This document shows positions 30,829-39,623 of a stretch of 64,000 nt of DNA, in pieces. The translations under genes were made by a program, and so were the position numbers. The stretch is from positions 121,992 to 185,991 of the forward strand of contig JACKIB010000011.1 in NCBI GenBank assembly GCA_020638695.1, given 5' to 3'. The notes under the pieces are model-generated. The model had not been told where the DNA came from. It worked only from the letters and a program-made list of their open reading frames with translations, and searched no databases. The DNA comes from Planctomycetota bacterium (lineage in GTDB: Bacteria; Planctomycetota; UBA1135; UBA2386). The first letter of the stretch is position 1, and each line of letters starts with the position of its first letter.

Positions 30829-31009
30829 CCCGGACTGTTCATGAGCAGCGTCGCGAGATCGTGCAAGGTCGTTGCTGGCAAGGAGAACGGCAGGTTCTGC
30901 CCGGAGGCGGGGTGCATCACCGTGGAGCAGCAGGTTCTGACGCTCGACGAAGCCAGCGAACTTGCGCAATCGCCGCAGCTCGGTCACGAACAGCCCGGGC
31001 CAGGGGTGT
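30829..31009 (+). repeat. Family B palindromic repeat, copy B3
   Basis: Begins CCCGGACTGTTCATGAGCAG after CTGG and ends TCACGAACAGCCCGGG before CCAG, so here the outer tetranucleotides are themselves complementary. The end-specific GTTCATGA and TCACGAAC pair in this copy. Inner arms match the family. Confidence 0.88.
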
Positions 31010-31156
31010 TCGGGCCAGCGAACCGCGCGCTCCCGCGCGCCTCGGCAGGGCGAGAAAGATCGATTCGGCGCCCAGGTGGCCCGAGGACGCCACTACCATT
31101 CGAGCGTGCGGACGGGCTGGCCGTTCGCACGGACAACCCCAACCTCAAGGAGGTTC

Positions 31157-32075
31157 ATGATTCCAAAGACGCTACGGGCGAGCCTTCTCGCCCCGGCCCT
31201 GATCATCTTGACAGGGTCGCTGTCCGCGCAGAGGGTCACCATCGAACCTGTCGAGACCAGTGTCCGGCGGCGGAGACCAGGTGCCCCGCCGTGGACACGA
31301 GGTGTCCGGAGACCTTTACCAGGTGTCCGACCCTCGATACCAGGTGCCCGCCGACGTTGACCAAGTGCCAGCAGGTCGACACGACGTGCCCCGCGATCGA
31401 CACCAGGTGCCCACCCGCCGATACCAGGTGTCCGGAGACCCTTACCAGGTGTCCGACGTTCGATACCAGGTGCCCGCCGACGTTGACCAAGTGCCAGCAG
31501 GTCGACACGACGTGCCCTGCGGTAGACACCAGGTGCCCGCCCGCGGACACCAGGTGCCCCGCCGCCGATACCAGGTGCCCGCCCGCCGATACCAGGTGCC
31601 CGCCAGAGGACACCAGGTGCCCGGCCCTGGACACCAGGTGCCCCGCTGAAGAGACGAGGTGTCCGCCGGTGGACACCAGGTGCCCCCGACGTTGACCAAG
31701 TGCCAGCAGGTCGACACGAGGTGCCCCACCATCGATACCAGGTGCCCGCCGACGTTGACCAGGTGCCAATTGGTCGACACGACGTGCCCGGCGATCGAGA
31801 CCAGGTGTCCGCCCGCCGACACCAGGTGCCCCGCTGTGGATACCAAGTGCCCGCCCGCCGATACCAGGTGCCCGCCCGCGGACACCAGGTGCCCGGCAGT
31901 GGACACGAGGTGCCCGCCTGCGGACACCAGGTGCCCCGAGGTCGATACCAGGTGCCCCCCGACGTTGACCAAGTGCCAACAGGTCGACACGAGGTGCCCC
32001 GCGATCGAGACCAGGTGTCCACCCGTGGAGACCAGGTGCCCGACCGTGGACACCAGGTGCCCGGCGATCAACTGA
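31157..32075 (+). CDS. Secreted cysteine-heptad repeat protein (39 heptads; two single-base breaks)
   Basis: Begins at ATG 31157, preceded by AAGGAGG at 31147-31153. The N-terminus is a clear signal peptide (LLAPALIILTGSLSAQ), then a ~10-residue linker. After one missing base near 31259 the rest is an unbroken array of 39 heptads of consensus C-P-x-x-D/E-T-R, so a cysteine recurs exactly every seventh residue to the end (last unit CPAIN). Two unit types differ: CPPTLTK and CQQVDTT occur together five times at irregular spacing, pointing to internal duplications. A second one-base deletion lies near 31682, where CCCCCG replaces CCCGCCG of other units. About 306 residues in all. I know no family with this array. 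The even Cys spacing suggests a fibrous, disulfide- or metal-linked secreted protein. Confidence 0.8.
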
Positions 32076-32089
32076 CGCCCTAGCCCACC

Positions 32090-32117
32090 GTTCCGGCGCA
32101 TGCCAGTGCGCCGGAAC
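32090..32117. terminator. Bidirectional hairpin terminator between convergent genes
   Basis: GTTCCGGCGCA and TGCGCCGGAAC form a perfect 11-bp stem with a 6-base loop (TGCCAG), 14 bases after the heptad gene stop and facing the end of the minus-strand gene. No T run follows. Confidence 0.65.
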
Positions 32118-32165
32118 CTCCCCTACCCCGGCGGCGGGATCAGCGCGGCCGCGCCGCGTCCGCGA

Positions 32166-33504
32166 TCAGGGCGCCTTCTTCTTGCCGCCGAACAGCTTCG
32201 AGCCCCTGGGCAGCCCGCTTCTTCGCCTCGTCCGCGGCCTTCTTCTTCGCCTCTTCGGTCGCCTTGCGCGCCGCCGCCTCGGCCTGGCGCAGCGCGTCGT
32301 TCGGGTCCTTGACCTGCTCCCCGCACCTTGTCGAGCGCGCCCTTGACCTGCGGTGAGAGCTTGTCGCCGATCAGCTTCTCGGCGCGCGCATACGCAGTTG
32401 GTTGGCCAGCTCCGTCTTACCCGCGTCTAGCAACGCCTTCTGCAGCACCTTGTCGTCGAAGCTGACGCGCGGCGCGGCCAACGGACCCCGCAGTCCGAGC
32501 GGCAGCTGCAGCGCATCGAGCTTGGCCTCCTGCAGACCCTGCACCGCCAGCTTGGTGTCGCGCAACGCGATCTGCAGCGGCAGGTCGATCCACGCGCCGG
32601 CGCCGACGCGTTGCTGCACGCCGCCCTCGAGCGAGATGTCCATCGTGCCCCGCGCAGCGCCGCGAACTTGGTATTGAGCTGCGCCATCATCTTGTCGATC
32701 GCCAGCCCCTTGCAGAATGCCTTGCCGGAGACCGCGGACGCACCCTTGGGCAACGCGAGATCGAGCCCGAACAGGTCGTCCTGCGCGCGAACCGTCACCG
32801 ACATCGCCTCGTCGACCAGACTCGGCTGGGTCGAGAGATTGCGCGCCCGGATGTCTACCAACCCGCGCCCCTCGACCTTCACGCCCTCCAGGTTCACCTT
32901 GCGCACCAACAGCATCGGCGCGCCTTGGATCAGATGGGTGGCCGCGACCCGTGCCAACCCGTAGGCCTTTGCGCTCCTCGGCGATGCGCCGGTCGCGTTG
33001 CTCGCCGGACTCCGCCCCCGGCTTGTCACGGTTGAACAGTTTCTCGATCCACCGGCTGATCTGCTGCAGTCGATCGCGCCACTCGCGGGCCTGCTTCAGG
33101 TAGTCGTCCAAGGTCTTGTCGTTGCCCTCCGGTGCGGGAGGTTGCGGGGCCGGCCTGCGCATTTCTTGCGTTCACCAGCGGTGGCGCGTTGCGCGCCGCT
33201 ACGGATCCCGGACCCTGTGACGTTGTCGATGACCACTCGGCGGCGCAGCAGCGAGCGGGGTACCGATCGCCAGTTCCAGCTTGTCGGCGCGCAGCAGATC
33301 TCTGTCCAGCGCGCTGGCATCGGCCATCGCGAGGGCATCGAGGGTGACTCGACCCGCGCCCAGGTCGAGCTGCAGGCCGCCGAGGTCGACCGTGGCGCCA
33401 TTGCTCCGCTCCAGCCCGATCACCAACCCACGGCGCAGCGCCGCGCTGCCGAGCCACCCCTGCAGCAGCCAGATCCCCGCGGCCAACACCGCGACGAGGA
33501 TCAC
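32166..33504 (-). CDS. TIGR03545-like AsmA-related membrane protein (reading frame broken)
   Basis: About 445 residues after joining frames. GTG 33504 overlaps the upstream stop (GTGA) and opens an N-terminal membrane helix (ILVAVLAAGIWLLQGW). A beta-rich AsmA-like region follows (GATVDLGGLQLDLGAGRVTL, LLRADKLELAI), then a helical stretch (LKQAREWRDRLQQISRWIEK), more beta text (LLVRKVNLEGVKVEGRGLVD) and a lysine/alanine-rich tail ending GGKKKAP. The arrangement matches the conserved hypothetical family TIGR03545, normally adjacent to TIGR03546, which is just what lies upstream. AsmA-like proteins bridge the two membranes; the actual role is unknown. Breaks near 33200, 32970, 32660, 32390 and 32330. 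Confidence 0.6.
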
Positions 33505-34106
33505 CCCTGGATGCGAATCGGCAGCCCGCGGCCAGCATCCAGCAGCTCCTGGTAGGACTTCTTGCTCTGGCCACCCAGCAGCAACCACGCGAGCCAACGC
33601 ACCCAGCCCTTGCCCATCTGCCGCTGGTAGCCCTCGCGCGTCTCGACCTTCGCCATGGCGCCGCGGAACGCACGCAGTCCGCGGGTCAGGCCGAACCCCC
33701 AGACCATCCCGAGCACCGCGCCGAGCAGCAGACCTCCGGTGGTGGCGTATGCATCGAGCCCGAACCAGGCCAGCACCGGCGCGTTGATCATCGTCGCGAA
33801 CAACCCGCTGGTCGGGCTGTCCAGCAGCGCGCGGCCGATCGCGAAGGACACCGGCATGATCGCCAGCGACAGCAGCTTGGCGAGCATCAGACTCAGACCG
33901 AACAGCGCCAGGTTGCAGTTGAGCACCAGCACCAGGAACAACAGGCCCAGAATGAGCCCTGGCGACTGGGAGAACCCACCCCCGAGATCGCCCGGAAGCG
34001 CGAATCCGGGCACGAAACCGAGCATGGTCCTGAGCAACCCGGCGACGAACACCTGGGTGGAGCTGACCTTACCGCGCAACAGACCCGTGACCTTGCGAAT
34101 CAGCAT
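33501..34106 (-). CDS. TIGR03546-like membrane protein
   Basis: 201 residues, intact from ATG 34106 (MLIRKVTGLLRGKVSS). Three to four hydrophobic helices (LILGLLFLVLVLNCNLALFG, LSLAIMPVSFAIGRALL, TTGGLLLGAVLGMVWGFGL). This matches the small membrane protein family TIGR03546, seen next to TIGR03545 in many diderm bacteria. The C-terminal ~45 residues (GKGWVRWLAWLLLGGQSKKS) look like the start of a TIGR03545-type N-terminus, so the true boundary between the two genes may be shifted by a base error near 33500. Function unknown; co-translated with the downstream gene. Confidence 0.6.
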   Translation of the reverse strand: MLIRKVTGLLRGKVSSTQVFVAGLLRTMLGFVPGFALPGDLGGGFSQSPGLILGLLFLVLVLNCNLALFGLSLMLAKLLSLAIMPVSFAIGRALLDSPTSGLFATMINAPVLAWFGLDAYATTGGLLLGAVLGMVWGFGLTRGLRAFRGAMAKVETREGYQRQMGKGWVRWLAWLLLGGQSKKSYQELLDAGRGLPIRIQG

Positions 34107-34146
34107 GGGCGCGTTCTACCACGCGACGACCGGCCCGGACCAGAGA

Positions 34147-35049
34147 TCACACCGCGTCGGCCGATCCTGTTGCGGCCCGCGGAACGCGCACGACCAACCA
34201 CAGCGATCCGACGCAGCACACGATCGCAAGCCACTGTGGCGGACCGAGCGGTTCGGCGTGCACCACCGCGCCGGCGACCATCGCCACCACCGGCACCAGG
34301 ATGGCGGACAGGCCAGCGACGTCCGGCGGCAACAGCCCGACGATCGCGAACCACGCTGCGTTGCCAATCGACATCGGGCATGAGTGCGATACGCGATCAC
34401 CAGCACCGTCGTCCACGAGGCATGAACCAGCCGCCCTCGGCGAACCACAGCGCGCCGACGGTAGTGGGGACGGCGGTGAACAGCAGCTGCCACCCGGTCA
34501 GCACCACCGCCGACACCATGATCCTCCGGCTGGCCAGGATCAGCGTGCCGATCGCCCAGCCCAACCCCGCCACCAGCCCCAGCACCATGCCGAGCGGAGC
34601 GCGGCGGTATACGGCGAAGCTCGGCACCATCAACAGGGTGACCGAAGCGGCACCGAGCGCCAGCGCCAGCAATCTCCGCGAATCGGGACGATCGCCGCGC
34701 ACCGCCCATGACAAGACCACGGTCCACAGGGGCATGGTGAATCCGATACCGCGGCTTGGCCGGAGGATCCACACTGCGGAGCATGTGCTGCAGATGTTCC
34801 ACAGCACCAAGTAGAAGCAGGTCGCCAAGCCCACCGTGGGCCAGTGTCGACGAGGGATCACCAACGACTGCCCGCGGAGCCGGGCAACCAACAGGAGCAG
34901 CGACCCGGAGACGGTGACCGCGACGGCACGGAACGTCCAGACCGAGACTTCACGCACCGCCAGCACGAACAGGGGCCAACTGGTCCCCACACCAGCGTCA
35001 GCACTCCCAGCAATACCAACGCACGACGAGGAAACGGGACACCGGTCAT
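34147..35049 (-). CDS. EamA/DMT-family transporter (reading frame broken)
   Basis: About 300 residues and ten hydrophobic helices in two repeats of five, as in the drug/metabolite transporter superfamily. The N-terminus is MTGVPFPRRALVLLGVLTLVWG, followed after one break by FRAVAVTVSGSLLLLVARLR. The central loop FTMPLWTVVLSWAVRGDRP and the second-half motif GLSAILVPVVAMVAGAVVHAE are typical of EamA proteins. It probably exports small metabolites or amino acids; the substrate is not predictable. Breaks near 34980 and 34400. The start at ATG 35049 gives a normal first helix. Confidence 0.8.
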
Positions 35050-35364
35050 CTTCGTGCGGTCGTGCTTCGGGGACGTCTGCGATGAGACGCACCGGGGCTG
35101 GAGTTGTCCAGCGCCGAGGCGACACCGCCATGGACGTCGATAGGAAATGGCGACTGTCGTCGACACCGGCACCGAACGCGCAGGGGTTCACACACACGGG
35201 CGCCACGCCGCGTCGATCGGTCCGCAGACCACGATTCGAGGCACCCCGCGAACGAGGACACAGCGCGCCGGCGCGGTGCGCCGCGCTGTGGGGACGGCGG
35301 GTGCGGAAAGGTCGAGCTGACTGCAGGCGCCGCGGGCCGGCACCCGAGTCAGCCCTTCAGTGCA
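35050..35364. other. Intergenic region without recognised gene
   Basis: 315 bases between the EamA gene start and the 3' end of the interrupted tRNA, which leads into it. I see no convincing ORF or repeat-family member. It has GC-rich self-complementary stretches (for example GCGCGCCGGCGCGG near 35260). Confidence 0.4.
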
Positions 35365-35731
35365 TGCGCCCGGCGGGAGTCGAACCCACATCCGCGGATT
35401 AGGAATCCGACGCTCTTTGATTTGTCAACTCGGTCACGCAGCCTCGCCAAGGCGACCGCACCGTCCTCCGACGAACCCCACGTTGGCAGTCCCCACACGA
35501 CCTCCTGCTGCCCCAAGCGCCAGCCCGGGAGCGCTCGGCCATGCGAGTTCGAAAACCGTCTCGGCTCACCGGCCATGCGGCAGCCGGCTGTCGCAGTGCC
35601 GCACCCTGCAGACAGAACGAGCTTCGACTTGCTGTTGTTGTTTGCCTGTGGAGTTCGCCTTCGGGCGATTCGGACAACCTCGGCACCACGAGACCCGCCT
35701 TCTCGTCCATTTACCATTGAGCTACGGGCGC
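35365..35731 (-). tRNA. Interrupted tRNA-Arg(CCU): both halves present, ~290-nt insertion in the D loop
   Basis: On the minus strand the 5' part GCGCCCG-TA-GCTC-AATGGTAAA begins at 35731. The 3' part ends at 35365: GAGC (35415-35412), anticodon arm CGGA-TTCCTAA-TCCG with anticodon CCT, T arm GTGGG-TTCGACT-CCCGC, and acceptor CGGGCGC plus A. All stems pair across the gap: acceptor 7/7, D stem GCTC/GAGC 4/4, T stem 5/5 with one G-U. Removing ~290 nt (about 35418-35710) gives a tRNA of normal size; no CCA is encoded. The insert opens with a hairpin (ACGAGA/TCTCGT). I see no group I core signature. It is 149 bases downstream of an ArgRS-like gene on the same strand. A tmRNA reading was considered and is listed under rejected. 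Confidence 0.6.
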
Positions 35732-35880
35732 GCATCGGATGCGCAGCAGGCCCCGACGTGCACACGTCAGCGGCTGGGTGCATGGCTCGACGGGAGTTGC
35801 TGGCATCGCCACCCAATCATGCCGCAAGCGGGTGGGCCGGACAACCCGGCGGCGGCTCGCGGTCGACGGCGGGCGGACGG

Positions 35881-37523
35881 TCAGACCCGCAGTCCCAGGC
35901 TGCCCAGCATCCGCGCGAGAACGGGTCGGATCGCCGGTCGGAATGCCGCGGTCGGCGGGTGCTTCGACAGACCGCTGCACACCCCGATCACGTAGCTCGC
36001 CAGACCGTCGGTCTCGTGCACCTGACCGCGCGGCACAACCGGTGGTCGAATTCCTGTGCACGCAGCATGACCAATCGATCGCCGTCGTGCCCGGGGTCCG
36101 GATCACCGCCGGGCTGCGACGCGTCCGCGGTGCCGAGCCACGCGCGCGCCACCGACCAACCGGGCCGCGTGGTGTCGGCGAACACACCGGCATCCAACGG
36201 AAGGCGCTTGCGGGTCGGAAAGCTCAGCAGGTAGCCCTTCACCACGTGATCGACGAACACCGCGCGCTGCAGCGCATCGGGCACCTCGGCAACCAACCCG
36301 GAAGCTCCGCGACCCTGGCCCCAGAACGCGTCGATCAACTCCGGCTCGCCGACGCTCGACGAAACGACATCGGCGCCCAGCGTGACCATCCCGTGGAACA
36401 GCTGAACGTGACGCTGCCGATGTTCGCCGGGCGACAACGCGTGCAGGATCTCCCCGTGGATTGCACTGGCTGGCTGCCATTCGTCCCCCGCGAGGTCGAG
36501 GTAGACCGACGGGGTGACTCGCCGAGCACCCGTTCGCATACACCGCGAGCAGCCGACCGTGCTCGGTGGGGAACCTGTCGCTGCGGCGCAGCACCATGCA
36601 TTCGAACTCGGATCGATCCGACAGGTAGGCCACCGAACCTTCGGTGTGGGTGAGCACTCCGCCGGTCACACCGCGATCCTGCAGCGCCAGCGCTTCCCCC
36701 ACCGCGTCGGACTCGAAGTCGTGGCGGTCGATGGTGATCCTGAGCCGCTGCAAGGTCTCGCGGTGGCCGGACAACACCGCATCGCGCAGGCGACCCCACA
36801 GCGCCTGCGCACTTCAGGGGTCGCTGGCGGCCCAGCGCGCCAACAACTCGTCGGCCGGGTCGTTCTGCGCCACGGACTCGCGGTGGTTCGGGTCGAGGCC
36901 GGATCCCGACGTGGTCTGGTGCGCCCGCAGGTAGGCGCGGTAGCAACGGCCGACGAAGTGGTCGAGCTTCTCGCCGCTGCCACTGTGCTCCGGGTCCTCG
37001 TCGGAACCCAACTCGAGGTAGCCCGCCATCGCTTCGGCGGCGTTGCGGCCGATGTCGCCCACCAGGCTGTGCCGCAGCACGCCTCGCCCTGGCCGCCTCG
37101 AGCGCGCAAGCCAACGCGTGTCCGAGCACCACGTTGCGCAAGTGACCGAGGTGCAGCGCCTTGCTGGTGTTAGCCGGCGAAGCCGACCAGATAGCGCTGT
37201 CCGGCGGCAGCTGTGGTCGGCTCCGGCGCCTCACCGATGGCCAGTGCCCGGCGTACTCCACAAGCCACGCGTCGGCGACGCGCAGCGACACCGTAGCCTG
37301 CTTGCGACGCACCGACTCGATCGCGGACTCGGCTTCGAGCTCTTGCAGGAATCGCTGCCCGTCTGTGCCCCCCAGCCACGCACCACTGGCGAAGATCAGG
37401 CGCGCGTCAGCGAAACGGTTTGGGCGAACTGCGCAGGTCGACCTTGCGCAGTTCGGCCGCTCCACCGTGGCGTTCCAGCAGCGCGCCGACCAACCGAGGC
37501 AAGTCCTGACCCGGTGTCGTCAT
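35881..37523 (-). CDS. Arginyl-tRNA synthetase-like class I synthetase (reading frame broken)
   Basis: About 547 residues from ATG 37523 (MTTPGQDLPRLVGALLERHG). The class I HIGH motif is clear in SPANTSKALHLGHLRNVVLG. Next comes SLVGDIGRNAAEAMAGYLEL (equivalent to the ArgRS VGDWG segment), then FESDAVGEALALQDRGVTGG and VLRRSDRFPTEHGRLLAVY (ArgRS VLRKSDGTxTY). Where ArgRS normally has KMSxRxG the text is GADVVSSSVG, without the lysine. The C-terminal anticodon-binding region is recognisable only in outline (SYVIGVCSGLSK, end MLGSLGLRV). So it is ArgRS-related, but possibly altered in activity. At least four breaks (near 37440, 37190, 37080, 36820) make details uncertain. Confidence 0.7.
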
Positions 37524-37543
37524 GGCGACGCGCCCTGACCTGT

Positions 37544-37730
37544 CGCGGCCAAGGCCACACCCGAGGACTTGCGTGAGTGCGACACGGCGCGACGCCATGA
37601 GGACTGGGCGACCTTCTCGTTGGACTCTTCGAGGCCGCTGCCCACCGGTGATCCAGTCGCCCAGGCGTCGTCGGAGGCTCCGGAGAATCTTCGCGTAGCA
37701 GCACGATCCGCGGCCCCTGCAGCTCAGTCG
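37544..37730 (-). repeat. Family C repeat, copy C1
   Basis: Read on the minus strand this aligns with 47541-47726: CTGAGCTGCAGGGGCCGCGG at one end, then ATCGTGC...ACGCGAAG, GGCAGCGGC, GTCCAAC, and GGCCTTGGCCGCG at the other. It fills the gap between the ArgRS-like gene start and the DAHP synthase stop and slightly overlaps the latter. An ORF through it is open but its translation is not conserved in frame with C2, so I read it as non-coding. Confidence 0.6.
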
Positions 37731-38802
37731 GCGGCGGCGTTCGACATCGCGATACCTTCACCGCCGGCACATCGCGGTCCCGGCGCGAGACGCCGACCCA
37801 ACGCCCGCGCCACCGCAGCGACTTCGAGCATCAGGGTGGCGAACTGACCGGGCGTGAGTGCCTGCTCACCGTCCGACAAGGCCTCCGGTCGATCGTGAAC
37901 CTCGACCAGCAACCCGTCGGCTCCTGCGGCAATCGCCGCGCGCGCCAGCGGTGCCACCAGTTCGTTGGTCCCCGCGGCATGGCTCGGATCGACGATCACC
38001 GGCAGATGCGAGCGCTGCTTCAACCAAACCAGCCCGCTGAGGTCGAGGATGTTGCGGAACGTCGGATCGAAGCCCCGGATGCCGCGCTCGCACAACACGA
38101 TCTGCGTGTTGCCACGGCAGTAGATGCATTCCGCAGCCGCCAGCATCTCGTCGACCCGCGCCATGAAACCCCGCTTGAGCAGCACCGGTGTGTCGTAGCG
38201 ACCGACCGCCTCGAGCAGGCGGAAGTTCTGCATGTTGCGGCTGCCGATCTGCACCATGTGCGCGTGGCGAGCCACCAACTCCACTTCCTCGGCGCACATC
38301 GCCTCGCTGACCAGCGGCAATCCCTCGGCGTCCGCAGCGTGCCGCAGGAGCATCAGTCCCGGTTCGCCGAGCCCTGGAAGGAGTATGGCGAAATACGCGG
38401 CTTGAAGGCACCGCCGCGCAGGGCGTGGCCACCGGCGCGCGCTACCGCCGCTGCGACCGAGTCCACCTGTGTCGCAGTCTCGGCGCTGCACGGCCCGCCG
38501 ATCACCACCAGATCGCGCCCGAACTGCAGCGAGCCGAAGGGCACCGTCGTCGACTCGGACTGGGTCCGTCGATCGACCAGCGCGTAGTTGCTGTCGAACA
38601 CTTCGGCACGCGCGACACCATCGAGCGCGCTGAGCTCGCGTGCCTGGCTGCCGCCATCCGCCCCGGACCGCAGCTCCGCCCAACAGACAACCTGACGCGC
38701 ACCGGAGATCGACCCCTGGATGTCAGCGTGGGCGGCGAGGGAGGAGCGAACGGCCTCCACCACCGCAGGGTCTCTTCGACACACAGCGACGATGCGGGTC
38801 AT
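37724..38802 (-). CDS. aroF: 3-deoxy-7-phosphoheptulonate (DAHP) synthase, type I AroF-like (one frame break)
   Basis: About 359 residues. The N-terminal ~85 residues form a small regulatory-type domain (MTRIVAVCRRDPAVVEAVRS). The catalytic barrel has VVIGGPCSAET, RGGAFKPRISPYSFQG, QIGSRNMQNFRLLEAVG, KRGFMARVDEMLAAAECIY, CERGIRGFD, and the substrate/metal motif PVIVDPSHAAGTNELV. This is the AroF/AroG-beta (KDO8PS-like) type that condenses PEP with erythrose-4-phosphate, the first shikimate-pathway step. One break near 38370. It faces away from the chorismate-using genes at 39018-44381, so the two sides share the 216-bp divergent intergenic region. Confidence 0.9.
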
Positions 38803-39017
38803 GGGGATCGGGAGGCATAGCGCCGGCTTCGAAGCCGGCCAATCGTGTGGTGTCGGAAGGTGCGCCGAACTGAGTGTGCCCAACTGCCGGTTCGACGGCG
38901 GTTTTCCAACCGTTCGAATTTCGGTCTACCGCTGTTTCGTGCCTCCTGTTCGTGTGTAGGATGCGGTGCCCCTCGCCGGATCCCCCTTCGCGGCGGCCGC
39001 CCGCCGCCGTCCTCGGC

Positions 39018-39623
39018 ATGCGAGTCCTCACCCCTCGGTCCAGACGGTTCCTGCCACCAGAATGCGGTGCGTGCCTACTGCGCCCACCATGGGGTCGACC
39101 CGGCGGGGATCGAGCTGATCGAAGACTTCCTCCCCGGCGTGGACCGGGTGCGGGACGGCGGTGCGGACCTGCTGGTGGCTTGCAGCGCGCACCTCAACAT
39201 CCACCTGGTGACCGAGCGCTACCCCACGGAGGTGCGGGTCACCGATACGTTCGTGTTCCTGACGAAAGACATCGTGGTGCTCGAACGCGCGGCAGTCGTC
39301 ACGCCGCGGACGCTGGGTTCGGTGCGGGCCTGCGACGGCTACGTCGCCGACCTCGACTACGCGGAGACGCACTACGAGATCACCAAGCCGGTGGTCGGCC
39401 GCAAGCTGCTCGCCGGCGCCTACGACGCCGGCGTGACGACCATGGACTTCCACCTCGACAACCCTGGGGTGTTTCGTCTGCGCAAACACATCGGCTGCGT
39501 GCTGACCACCTGGCTGGTGTTCGGTCGACAGACCACCTCGACCGCGGCGTCCACGGCGTGTTGCCGCCGGGCAGCCTCCACGACGTGGTCGCACGACCGG
39601 GGAGCGGCTCGTGCGCCTGTTGA
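39018..39623 (+). CDS. Prephenate decarboxylase/dehydratase-like protein without ACT domain (BacA-like; frame broken)
   Basis: About 200 residues from ATG 39018; one extra base near 39033 and one missing near 39525 must be corrected. The start then reads TLGPDGSCHQNAVRAY, the glycine-proline loop that opens prephenate dehydratase-fold proteins (TLGPxGTxxxxA). The C-terminus HIGCVLTTWLVFG replaces the catalytic Thr-Arg-Phe region of dehydratases and resembles the matching text of bacilysin prephenate decarboxylase BacA. No ACT domain is present. So it probably acts on prephenate or an amino analogue, either decarboxylating or dehydrating. It overlaps the pabA-like gene by 13 bases and heads the chorismate gene run. 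Confidence 0.6.
   Translation: MRVLTPRSRRFLPPECGACLLRPPWGRPGGDRADRRLPPRRGPGAGRRCGPAGGLQRAPQHPPGDRALPHGGAGHRYVRVPDERHRGARTRGSRHAADAGFGAGLRRLRRRPRLRGDALRDHQAGGRPQAARRRLRRRRDDHGLPPRQPWGVSSAQTHRLRADHLAGVRSTDHLDRGVHGVLPPGSLHDVVARPGSGSCAC

Noticed and set aside
31250..31270. Programmed frameshift at the start of the heptad array
   Set aside because: Comparison with the other units shows one missing G (ACCAGTGTCC against ACCAGGTGTCC) and no slippery run; a base error is simpler.
31258..32075. CRISPR array
   Set aside because: Units of 21 bp follow one another with no spacers, translate as one protein pattern, and no cas gene is near.
31236..32101. Long minus-strand ORFs with repeats such as GHLVSTCWHLVNVGGHL across the heptad gene
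   Set aside because: They are the complement of a 21-bp coding repeat, which keeps all frames open. The plus strand has the ribosome site, signal peptide and terminator; the minus strand has none.
35418..35710. Group I intron in tRNA-Arg(CCU)
   Set aside because: The insertion is in the D loop, not the anticodon loop, and I see no P7-type GACUA/UAGUC pairing.
35365..35731. tmRNA (ssrA)
   Set aside because: Length (367 nt) and a GCAAACAACAAC codon run starting at nt 87 are suggestive, but there is no stop codon after the tag-like frame, no G-U pair at acceptor position 3, and a normal D stem and anticodon arm are present. A covariance-model search would decide.
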